From the NCBI GenBank assembly GCA_005281725.1, contig SSBO01000013.1, forward strand, positions 990,281 to 1,054,280: DNA of 64,000 nt, in the 5' to 3' direction. Every line of letters begins with the position of its first letter. Positions within the stretch are counted from its first letter, which is position 1. The notes beneath the pieces are model-generated. The model was not told where the DNA came from and made no database searches. It saw only the letters and a program-made list of their open reading frames with translations. This document shows, piece by piece, positions 42,912 to 53,436 of this stretch. Source of the stretch: Wuchereria bancrofti (taxonomy: Eukaryota; Nematoda; Chromadorea; Rhabditida; Onchocercidae). The position numbers were made by a program, and so were the translations under genes.

Positions 42912-45700
42912 ATGGCACGCTTGGCAAATGTATTGCTAATATTGGCGACAGTTTATGTGACAAAATGCTTCATTCATTTTGACGGTATGAATTTTTGCTT
43001 GTTTATTTTTGTAATCGTTTAAAAAAAGAAAAAGTATTGTATTATTAGAAGATGTACAAAACGAAAAAATTCTTGAAATATTAAATAACTCTAAAAAAAT
43101 TGAGTGAAAAATTCTTTTTGAAATATTTTAATTGCTATTTTTCTTCCTTTCTTTTTAGCGTTAACTTTAAAAAATTTGTGATATTTTTCATTTTTAATTT
43201 TACATTGCCAAGTAGAAATCTTACAATGGATTCAAAAATAAAATTGAAAAGAAAGAAATAAATAAGCGAATGAAAATTTTTTGAAAAAGTGAAAGAAATA
43301 GTAAGGTAAGGTTGATTGTTAAAAATAAGGAAAAATTTTTAAGAAAAAAGGTTTAGACAAGTTTAACAAATATGAAAGTACAAATTATGAGTTGAAGTTA
43401 AAATTAAAAAGAAATTATGAGTTAAAATCGTGAGTTGAAATCATTAATTAAAAATATGAGCTAGAAAATTATGACAGAAATATAAATTAATCATGAATTG
43501 TGGTTACTAATAATTTGAAAATTAAAACTAAACATGCTAAACTGATAGATGTTAGTAATTTTACATAAAGATAATAGTAATTTTACATAAAAAAAGTATA
43601 TTTTATGTTATATTACTTTTCTCTTAAATTTACAAATTTTGCTATTTTGTTTCCATCTTATATATATATTGCTAGACAGTATGTGAAGATCATAAATTTA
43701 AATGATAAACTAGAAATGAATCATTGGTGTAAAAAAAAAAAATAAAAAATAAAAATTGATTCATTTGAAAATAACAGGTTTTCATTACTATGATAAGTAC
43801 CATTTGCAACAATTGCTGAAACTTTTACGTGACACATACGCTGATGCAGAACGAGAGTTGAGATTAATTTTTAAAAATAATACATTGACAAAACAACAGT
43901 TTCATGATATGATCAATGATTGGGCGCTAAAACAAAGCAGAATTTTATTTGTAAGTTATATCATTTATATTTGTATAAAGTTTATGCTAATTAAGCTACC
44001 TTCAAATTTTCATTAGATATATTCTTCATTATATTAAATAGATATAAATTGATTTTTAGAAATTTTATGGAGAATTTCAATTTTCCAATTTTTATTAAGA
44101 ATTGAAAATAATTAACAATTGTGTTTTTTCCTTTTTTAAATAACATTGATCATTTTTGGTGGCATTTGAAATTTTTGAAAGCAATTTAAGATTGGATTTT
44201 ATAAAAACTCCGTTGATTTTTATTTTATTATTTAGTAGAAAACAAAAGAAATGGTTTTTTTTAATTAAATTTGCGAAGCTAATATATAAGTGTAATGTTC
44301 GGATTATTTAGTTCATACTTAAGTTTGTTTTTAAAATTCTTGAACTGATTAAATAATCTTGTGGTATTTTAATTTCTCAAGTTTTTTCATAAATAAGAAA
44401 AGAACAAAAAAGGAATTTCTGATATTCCTCGAAATATCTTGTTTATTTACTAAGATTTTTTGACATTTCCATGAGATTTTAGCATTTTCTTTACATTTTT
44501 ATGACTTTTTTTTTGCAATTTTTCAGGACGCAATTGCTGAAAATCTGAACAAAATTCAGCAACAAATAATTCAAATGGAAAGAATCGCTGAAGAATCAGT
44601 AAATATTAGCTCAAAAGAACACGAAAATTTGCTAACAGTAATACAAATTAAAACAAATGTGTCATTGACAAAACCTCAAGAAATTGATGCATTAAAACAA
44701 TTTATGAAAACACTCAATCGAACTGATCGCATGCGGCTAAATTTATTTTTACGTCAGAATTTCTTAAAACAACGTGATATTCGTTCGATTCAGAAAGGGA
44801 ATGATTCATCTGCCAGTGAAGAATTTAATGAAATTTCAAATGGACATAAACGATCATGCAAAATACTTTGTCATTCAATGAATAGTAATGATATTGTACA
44901 TTTAAATTTAAATACTACATTAAAAGATGAAATTATAAATATGATAAGAAATTCTACGGATGATGATCAAATAGTTATGGTTAGTTTAGTTAATTAAATT
45001 TAAATTAATTTTTATTTTTTTAGAGGATGATTTTAATAAAATTATGAACTTTTTTTCACTAGCTTTTTAATGAACGTTATTCCAAAATTGAACAAGAAAT
45101 ACTATAGGAGAGAACAAAGACTGTTTATTTTTTATTCCCGGTACATCACGGGTTTTTTAATATAATCAGTTGAGAATAGAAAATAAGATGCACATGAAAA
45201 GAAACATTTAATCTACAATCTTCTAAGATAGTAAATAACATTTCATTTCATTAAGACTTCCAGAATGAAAAAAAAAAGTTTTACTGATGATACAATTTAC
45301 GCTTGATATTTGCACCAAAACTTTTGGTGCTACAATTAAAATTATTTAAACTATTGTTATGTGACTAACGTTAGCTGGAAAATATCAGCCAACTAAATCG
45401 AAGCAATTTTCAATTTTTTTTTTTACAAAAATTCGAATCAATTATGACCATTCAATTAAAACTTTCAAACATGCTTTCAAAAACATATGATCGTTTGATA
45501 TTTTACGTTATTATTTCTAAAATTTAATTTTGAAAATTTCTCAAGATTTTAAATTTAACATTTCGAATTTGATTTTATTTGCATTATTCCTAACTTTTAA
45601 ATCAATAAGTAAAGAGAAGATATTACAGGGTGAAATGCTTGAATTATTTGAAGATAGCACTGAATATTCGCCTATTTTGGTACAGGTGCCAATCATTTAA
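42912..45700 (+). CDS. SXP/RAL-2 (DUF148) family secreted protein
   Basis: Nematode-specific secreted protein family, often immunodominant in filarial infection; biochemical role unknown (family knowledge). Exons 42912-42984, 43778-43950, 44527-44979 and 45629-45700 give 256 residues, longer than the roughly 150-200 usual for SXP-1-like members. A signal peptide (LANVLLILATVYVTKC) is followed by the DUF148 core, about residues 55-140: RLIFKNNTLTKQQFHDMIND, WALKQSRILF, AIAENLNKIQQQIIQ, then KEHENLLTVIQIKTNVSLTK. The rest is polar with two Cys (CKILC) and several N-glycosylation sites (NVS, NRT, NTT, NST). The last exon is inferred: a good donor (ATG|GTTAGT) at 44980 joins in phase to GEMLELFEDSTEYSP after TATTACAG. 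Without that splice, translation would stop at 44997, seven codons further. Confidence 0.85.
45312..45330. repeat. Perfect palindrome in SXP/RAL-2 intron 3
   Basis: GCACCAAAA and TTTTGGTGC surround a single central C, making a 19-base perfect palindrome. Confidence 0.6.
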
Positions 45701-46235
45701 TATTGAAAATGCTAAGAAGGTGAATGCTTTTGTCAGATGAGGTGATATTGAAATTAAAAAGTGAATTAATTGATTATAATTTGTACTTTATAATAATTCA
45801 TTTGATATTTTTCAAATTCCGTTCAATTATCATATCATAAAATTTGATTATATTGTTTCTAACATTTTGTCTCATTTCATCTTAATGGAAATGAAAATAG
45901 ACTAATCAATTTTTAAATAATGATTTAGCAATTAGTGCAGCAAACTTCTGCTCTTCATTTAACACTTAGTCTAAAGTGATTATTTGATTAAGTCTAAATT
46001 ATTCTATTATATCTATCTTAATTTCATCCCAAATTTTTATTTAATTAATTGTATCGTATATTTTTAACTTAGCAGTGAGTCTTTTCATGTTTATAATATG
46101 CTATGATAATATGCTAAAAGAATATGTATTGATTGATTTATTCAATAAAATATATTACTTATTTTATCTGTTTCCATGGATACAGCAATAATTACAAGCT
46201 AGGCCAATGATGAACACAAGCTAGGCTAATCCAGT
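45701..46235. other. Spacer between SXP/RAL-2 and DYNLT2B
   Basis: 535 A+T-rich bases on the shared plus strand. A short direct repeat (AAGCTAGGC[C/T]AAT) flanks 46196-46231, just before the DYNLT2B start. Nothing else is recognisable. Confidence 0.5.
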
Positions 46236-47778
46236 ATGAATTATAATGCAACAACACCAGATGTTTCTGGCCTCGCTATAAGACCAACAAATCAGGAAAA
46301 GTAAGTTCAAAAATAATTTTTTATTAACTGATACATTTTTATAACAAATGGCCAATTTTTTAAATGTAAAATTAATTTTTGGCTCTTCCTTCTTTCCTTT
46401 TTTTTTTTTTTTTGTCAAAAATTGCGCTATCAACTCTACAAGGAGCAAATTTTTGTTTTAAAATTAAAAAAAAATTGATTTCGCCAATTTAAAGTATTTT
46501 ATCTTTTGAAGAATTTTACAATTTAACGCAGCAATTGTGCAATCCAATTAGTATCTGTTGTGGCACGTAAACTTTCAAACTTCCAAAATTGTTCAATTTT
46601 CAAAGTGTTAAGCTTAAATCAGTTACTAATCGAATGGAAAATTTAAAATAAGGAATTGTGAAGTTGAAGAAGCAAATTACAAAAATACAAAAGCAACTAT
46701 TTTATCTTTTTTCGTCCACAATTATGATGTCACTAACTTTTAAATTATAACGAAATTACAACTTGTGCATTTTTTTAGATTTCGTGCCCCTATAGGACGA
46801 CGAATATTAGAAGAGGTATTAATTAAAAGTTTAGGAGGACATACGTTTGAATCCAGCAGTGCAGAGCAACTCAGCAATTCATTATCAGCAATAATTAGAA
46901 ATCGTTTGAAAGGTATTCAGAACTATCTAATTTCTTTTTTTTCTTATTTCATACAAAAAAAAGAAAGAAAGCTTATACTGCTAAGCGTTTTTCTATCTTC
47001 AAGAAAGAGGCAAAGCTTATTTTACCAACTGGAAAGGAATACTTTTACAATCGATAGATTAAGTTATTGTTAAATAAAATGTTTGCTCCACTAGACTTAT
47101 ATTGCTTCCTGAATATTCCTTGACACTTGAATCTTAATTTGTAAAATTGCTTCAATCCTTAAGTGAAGAGAAAAAATGATTGAAAAGAAAAAATGAGAAC
47201 TAATGGACTAAGGTGATGCACAATTTCTGATAAATGTTGTTTCAAATTAATAATTCTTTCAGAACTTAATTTACCAAAATATAAGTACATAATTCAAGTT
47301 ATTTTGGGCGAAGAACGTGGACAAAGAGTTAGGTGAGAGATTTCGCAGTCAATTTTCATCCATAAAATGAACCACCTTCACTCATAAAAGACTAGCTGTT
47401 ACGTAATCCAGGTGATGACGTAAGACCACTAAAGCATAAAAGTACGATGTCCTCCCATTAATTGTAAAACGGGAAACTTCCTTTCGGACCATTGTATGTT
47501 AATTTCACTTAATTATGTCGCGCTTTTAAGCAATATATAAAAGTTTATTATTCAGGGCACATGCAGCATGCCTGTGGGATAGCGACACCGACTCCGTGGC
47601 GCACTATGTCTATTCAAATGTCAGTTCCTTTGCAGGAGTAACTTTAAGCAGTTTTTTTTCTCTTGTTTCCACTGCATGCCAGGGAAGTGATTCCAGCAAG
47701 ATACAATTTATTCTTTCATAAAAATTTCAGGACCATTTGTTTTGTGAAGCATCAATATTCGCTGTATTCCACTACTAA
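46236..47778 (+). CDS. Dynein light chain Tctex-type 2B (DYNLT2B/TCTEX1D2)
   Basis: Light chain of dynein-2, the retrograde motor of intraflagellar transport in cilia (family knowledge); in nematodes it would act in ciliated sensory neurons. Five exons: 46236-46300, 46779-46912, 47263-47332, 47556-47619, 47731-47778; 126 residues against about 142 in human. The Tctex-1 fold covers residues 22-126, with RRILEEVLIKSLGG, AIIRNRLKELNLPKYKYIIQ, VILGEERGQRV and CLWDSDTDSVAHYVYSN, ending in ASIFAVFHY. The alignment to TCTEX1D2 (VVIGEQRGEGV, CFWDADTDNYTHDVF) is stronger than to DYNLT1/3. The start is one base after an acceptor-like CTAATCCAG, a probable trans-splice site. The 3' end converges on RPL28 with 182 bases between. 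Confidence 0.93.
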
Positions 47779-47960
47779 TATCCAATTTATGAATACTTGG
47801 AGTCGTAAAACACCTAGAGAAAATAGAAACAACCTGCCACAGTATCGGCATTTTCTTCTGTGATGTAACTGTGCTGTGGAAGATTTCCGAAGTTTAAAAA
47901 ACACTTTATGCAATCAAATTATGTGAGAGAAAGATAAAACAATAACCATATCAAACTTAA

Positions 47961-49240
47961 TCAGACTTCTGCCTTACGCACACGTCGCCCACGGCGTGAT
48001 GCTACCGGTTTCAATGAACGAAGTAGCTGCGAAGCTCGTTTCTGAGCCAACTGAAAATAAAAAATAAACGCAAAATATGAAATATAAATTATTTTTTCTG
48101 CTTCTGCATGTCCTCAACCATTGATGTAGATTTAGCTAAGGCAGTTGAGTACTTCATGCTTTTATGAGATAAAAATAATTATCTCATAAAACTACGCCGC
48201 CGTGAAGCGTAAGCCGTAAGAGAATAAAATTAAGATTAGCATTCTTAAACTATGTCACAGTTAAAGAAAATTTATCAAGTACAGTATAACTTTCGATTAA
48301 ATTCTTTACTGGAAAATTAAGAAAATTCCAATGATCACTGTAAAAACATACTCCTTTATGAGAAATTCGGCAACTACGAGCAATATTCTTCACGCTTTTT
48401 AAAGATTTACGACTGTTCTTTTTCAGCGTAACCGACACGCTCGACTTAGCAGGGAAAAAGGTTTTACCTGCAAAACTCACTCCTAAATTAAATTAAAAGC
48501 AAAAATTTAAGAACCGACATTTCCAAGCTTAAAGTTATGCGTGATAACCAAAAAACTGATGTTGCATTTAAGATTGATGTTACAATGTTAAAAAAACCGA
48601 CACAGATGCTATCTGAAATAAGCCTGAATTAAAATAAAAGGAGATAGCAAAGGAGCAAATAAGCCATTTATGTAGTAGTCAGTTGCGTAACTTTGTTGTG
48701 AAAAAGGATAATTCCTTATAACTATCTTCTTCTTGTCCTTTTCACTCCTTAGAAAACAGGTAGAGAAATTCAATAAAATGGATCGTAATCACTTTCTTTA
48801 TTGTCAGTAAATATTGCAGTTTTTTATTCCTCAATTAATTAATGGTCTACTTCTGACTCAGATCAAACGACTTCTAATGTCGTCAATTCTCTACACATAA
48901 ACTGTTGTTAAACCACTAAAAAAAGAAAAAAAAAAACTTTCTCCCATCCTATATTAGCTAAATGATACGTGCACTGTACAAAAGATAAGCTAATAAATAG
49001 TAGGAAAATTAACAAATCAAATGATTTACCTCGCTTCTTCATTGCCACTATAATGCCTTTACCATCAGATGTTGCCTGGATGTCCAAACCTTTTTTATGA
49101 ACCAATCCATTGAACCGAATACTGTTAACACCTTTGATATTAAAACGTTCTCTACTAAAATGTTTCGGGATTCCACGTTGTCGACGCAGAAATGACGATG
49201 TCTTTCGAATAATTTGCCACTGAATATCTGCTGATGCCAT
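47961..49240 (-). CDS. rpl-28: 60S ribosomal protein L28 (eL28)
   Basis: Component of the large ribosomal subunit. Three exons: 49030-49240, 48352-48482, 47961-48050; 143 residues (human 137). Matches to family: DIQWQIIRKTSSFLRRQRG at residues 5-23, FNIKGVNSIRFNGLVHKKGL, DGKGIIVAMKKRG, then SVTLKKNSRKSLKSVKNIAR and the basic end RRGRRVRKAEV. The start is the ATG giving MASADIQW, consistent with eL28 proteins. The gene is divergent from CDC7 across about 400 bases. Intron 2 contains a perfect 13-bp hairpin at 48160-48191. Confidence 0.96.
48160..48191. repeat. Perfect hairpin in rpl-28 intron 2
   Basis: TTTTATGAGATAA at 48160-48172 pairs exactly with TTATCTCATAAAA at 48179-48191, with a 6-base loop. 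It lies between the last two exons of the ribosomal protein gene. Confidence 0.6.
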
Positions 49241-49638
49241 CACTGCTCAACTCTTCTCTGTTCACCTAAAGATTCCTCCACTTAAATTTCAGCTTACGTA
49301 GAGCTTTCACAACCAGTCAATAAATCAACTTCACGTAATACTTCCATACTCCACCGCATGAACAAACCCTTCCCACACCACCCCACTCGTCAAATTCGGA
49401 CGGAAACCATGCGACAATTTGGGATGAACCTGAGGACGGATATAACACACCGCAGATGGTTCGTTAAACGCCAACTTAGGTCGAAATGCAAATCGTTCAA
49501 CTCATGTGGGAATTGAATTGTTGACTTTTGAAATTTTGGTTCTGGAAGTGATTTAGTTTTAGCTGTTGAAATATGTAGATTTCAGCATTCCAGTTAATCT
49601 AAAGAACAAATATTTTGAGACATAAAAGATCCATAAAT
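49241..49638. promoter_or_regulatory. Shared divergent promoter region, rpl-28 and CDC7
   Basis: 398 bases between two start codons pointing away from each other. The stretch 49290-49500 is clearly richer in G and C than the surroundings (for example CACACCACCCCACTCGTC). Inferred bidirectional promoter; no specific binding site is identified. Confidence 0.5.
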
Positions 49639-52600
49639 ATGCCTACTCCAAGTATCGGGAAACGACGTGTACCACCAGATCGACCAACGAGTAGTAGTTG
49701 GGTTCGAGAAAATTTTGTCGTTGGCGGTGTGCTTGGTTCAGGTATAAATTAATTATTTCTTATACTCATTTGATTTTGGAAATTAGATTCATGTAATAGA
49801 CTGTTATTTGATCACTAAATGCTATTAATGAATCAAAGAATTGTGGATCGTTTCAATTCTTCCACTTCTACATTTTTAATTTCTCATTGTAAGTGCGAAA
49901 ACAATTGCATTATCTTTTTCCTTCCTTTTGATCCCACTCATTTCTTCTTCTGTACCCACAGTAATTTTTGTGTTAAAATTTAATCACATTATTTCAAATA
50001 AAAAACCCTGCATTTCAGTTTAGTGCATTGCTTTTCACGTTTAATCAGATCAGTAGTCAGATCGAAAATCCATTATTGTTTGAGCTGTAGAACTGATATA
50101 ACTGATACAATTTTTACGTGCAATACGTTTGTCGCTCTGCTCCTCCCTCTCAATATAATTCGAAATGTAATGTTTATGCTCAGTTATCGAATAGAAGGAG
50201 ATCACTGTTAGCAACTAATGTACTCTTTCGTACGATGGTTATGAAAAAAATATTAATTATGCACTTATGAATATTTATAATATACTTCATAATGACGCAT
50301 CACCAACATTGTTATTATTTATTTTTTTTCAGGTACATTTGGCAATGTGTATCAAATAAAATGTCGTCGTGATCCTGGTACATCATATGCGATGAAAGAA
50401 TTAGCAAGGAATAATCTACCAAAATTTATCGCTATGGAATTACGCATTCTGCAACGTTTTGGTGGTGTTCATAACATTATGAGGATTCATGCAGCTCATC
50501 GAGAACGTGATCGTGTTTTCATTGTTATGGATTACTTCGAACATACTCCTACTAAGGTGACAACAACCAACACATTGAAATGTAGAATTTCTAATTTAAA
50601 GTTTGAGAGTTTGAAGTTAGAGAGTTGTATTTCTAACTTGAAATTTCAGAGTTTTGGTTGTGTACAGCATCACTTTTAGTCTTTGTAGTCGCATTACTTT
50701 CATCCGTAACCGTGGCGGGTGTAATAATTTAGTGATGTATATGTATATATGTATGAGTGTAAATATGTAATTGTTATTTAGCTCTAATTGTTCCTTTTTT
50801 GCAGGAAATCATGGCTTCTGTCACAGTACCAGAAATCCTGGATTATATGAAGAATTTATTGGATGCATTGAGGTATCTGCATGGGAAAGGTATCATTCAC
50901 CGGGATGTTAAGCCGTCTAATTTCCTGTACAATCGATCGAAACATAAGTAAATTTCAGAATTTGGAAATGTATTAAAAATTAGATTCTGCATTGTTCCAT
51001 ACCGTGATACTTGTTTAAGGTATTGTTTGATAGATTTTGGTCTCTGTGAAGAAATGTCTGATGGTCAACCAACAGAAAAAAATGTGAGAAATCATCATGG
51101 CGTAAGTATGAGAATTTAATTAGACTTTTAGAATTCATAATTTTCAAAATATTAGCTATTTGTAATTATTGTTAATTTACTCTCTGAATTTTTTTACGTT
51201 TGATGATCAGTTGACAATCAACTGAAATGTTAGCTAAATTTTAGTTGACCTTTCTTAGTCTTATTCGAAGGATCAAATAAATTATTGGGCACATTGTGTG
51301 AGTGACAGGATATTATTGTTATAGTCATGGTTTTCAACATCGTTATAATTCTTTTAGATAGGAGAACGAAATGCATTGAAAAGCCTTAAAGTGTCGGATC
51401 AAAATCTTAAGATTTGCGAGAAGAGTGAAGCAAGAAAAGGTCTTAAACGAAAGAGATGTGAATGTCACGGTTTGCCACGTGTGTGTGACATATGCACCAA
51501 GCGACCTCGACTTCATGTCAACAAAGTTTGTGTTTTAGTGATACTCTTGGAATACAAACATAGAGTGTCCGTTGATTATAAAATTTCAGATGGGATAAGT
51601 ATGTTATAGAGCTATATGTTTCTTTTTCTTTTTTTTTAAGAGGTTTTTTCGACAGTTATCAGTAATGCTAGTGATGCCACTTTATATAATGGTGCATCAG
51701 ATAAAGTATTTTCAGGCTGGTACACCAGGTTTTCGGGCCCCGGAAGTGCTCCTTAAGTATCGGCGTCAAACTTCTCTGGTTGATATCTGGTCAGCTGGTA
51801 TTACATTCTTATCTTTACTTTGCCGTAAGCACCCGGTAATGCGACCAAATGATGACTATGAAGCAATTGGGCAAATGGCTATTATTTTTGGTTCGGAGCC
51901 AATTGAACAACTTGCACAGAAAAACAATTCAGTTTTGTTAGCTAGTTGGGATTTTCCTGGTCTTGATATGGTCAAATTTGTGCATGCCATCCGGAATGGT
52001 TCATATTTTATGATATAATTCTTTTTTTTTTTTCTTGATGTAGACGGATGCCTAAAGATATGCCATTTATATGAATAAGTACTCCTTACTTATTGCTATC
52101 ACATATCTGAAACATTCTCCATATTCCGAGCTGTAACCGATAGGTTAAAGACATAATCAACCATGAATACATGAATCCAGTAAGAAGTGGAATATTTGAA
52201 GCATCTGTTACATTTTTCAGAAGAAATACCGCCACAAGGTAAATACTGTGATACCTGTAGAAATCTATTTTTCGGTAATTATGGTGCAAACTGCATGTGT
52301 CGCGTATCTGAAGAACATTCGCTGAGACAACTTGCTCCTGGTAATTCTCATTTTGATTCACAAGTTTTTAGATTTAGAGCTGATCTTGTTTCTAGCTATT
52401 TTATTTGAACCAAATGATAATTGAATTCCAATTTCAAATTCCAGTTTGACGTAAGAAACTTTAGTCATCCATTCGTTTAAGTTGAAACCTTTTCTTTGGT
52501 GACCTGGAAGTATTACTTACTACGAATTCATTGTTAGTTGAGATAAAAATAAGGATGAACTTTTTATGATACTTTATTTTGTTATCTTCTAAATTTTTAG

Positions 52601-52695
52601 ATGAACGTCAGGTATTTGAAATATTGAAAAGGTGTCTTATCGTTGATCCAGATGTGCGGTACACTGCTGAAATGCTTGCAGCATCATTCTCTTAA
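49639..52695 (+). CDS. cdc-7: CDC7-type (DDK) replication-initiation kinase
   Basis: Ser/Thr kinase that, with a DBF4-type activator, phosphorylates MCM helicase to fire replication origins (family knowledge). Eight exons: 49639-49741, 50333-50556, 50805-50947, 51020-51101, 51358-51525, 51716-51998, 52221-52340, 52601-52695; 405 residues. Kinase landmarks: glycine loop GSGTFGNV (33-40), K56 in [18 protein letters not shown] with D143, DFG at D162, [12 protein letters not shown] and [14 protein letters not shown] short insert before the APE segment carries [15 protein letters not shown], the cysteine pattern also found in human CDC7 (CDCYATDKVCSIC). A second insert (exon 7) carries [10 protein letters not shown] and CMC. 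Human CDC7 is about 574 residues; the shorter length comes from a reduced kinase insert. One acceptor (before exon 4) is TTTAAG. Converges on the acyltransferase gene. Confidence 0.95.
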
Positions 52696-53436
52696 TACCA
52701 AGAGCTCATATTACTATGGAATTTCAAATTTTATCCTTATTCCTTCGAATTATTGGATCATTGAGGAGATTGACGCAATGTAATCAACTAGACGTATCAT
52801 TCTGCATAAACTGCAAACATTAAGTTAGAACTTAATAGTACTTGCTTTCACTTGAATCACATCTGCAGGAATTTTTTTGGGACCTTGTGAGATATCCATT
52901 CTCGTCGATTTTTTTTTTTGAATTAGTTCAGTCCATTTCTTTAGAGATTTAGAGTAGGACACTGTTGAATGATTCTTTATGATTTGATATGTTATTTCAT
53001 ATCGTTAATTTCATAATCTGTTTTTGCGATTATTATTACATTGCTTATGACTGATTGTAAACCACCTCTGATGCTGTTTTCTAAACTTAACTTCCGAAGA
53101 AATTTTCGGAAACTGATTCAAGTTAATTGCTGCACTTCTGTCCGTTACTGGAGTGCTGATTTTAAAATATTAATCTTTGGAGAAAGCCTCAGTTTTTCTC
53201 CATATTCTTCTGGATCTTATCCTAATCTCTCGAAATCATATAAAATGATGTTGGTTATTATTGAGCTATTCACTACTCTCATTTTACACCTTATCATGAA
53301 TGTAAGATGAAGATTCGTATTTTTATGCTGTTTTTTTTTCTCGACTAACCAAAATTTCATTGTAGACAAGCTTAATTTATGCAGTATTTTGTTATTTTGT
53401 TGAAAAAGTCGTTTTTTTTTCTTTTTTTTTTTATTA
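52696..53436. other. Convergent 3' region between CDC7 and acyltransferase
   Basis: 741 bases with the two 3' flanks. A plus-strand ORF at 53041-53310 has no recognisable product and no supporting splice context. Confidence 0.5.
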
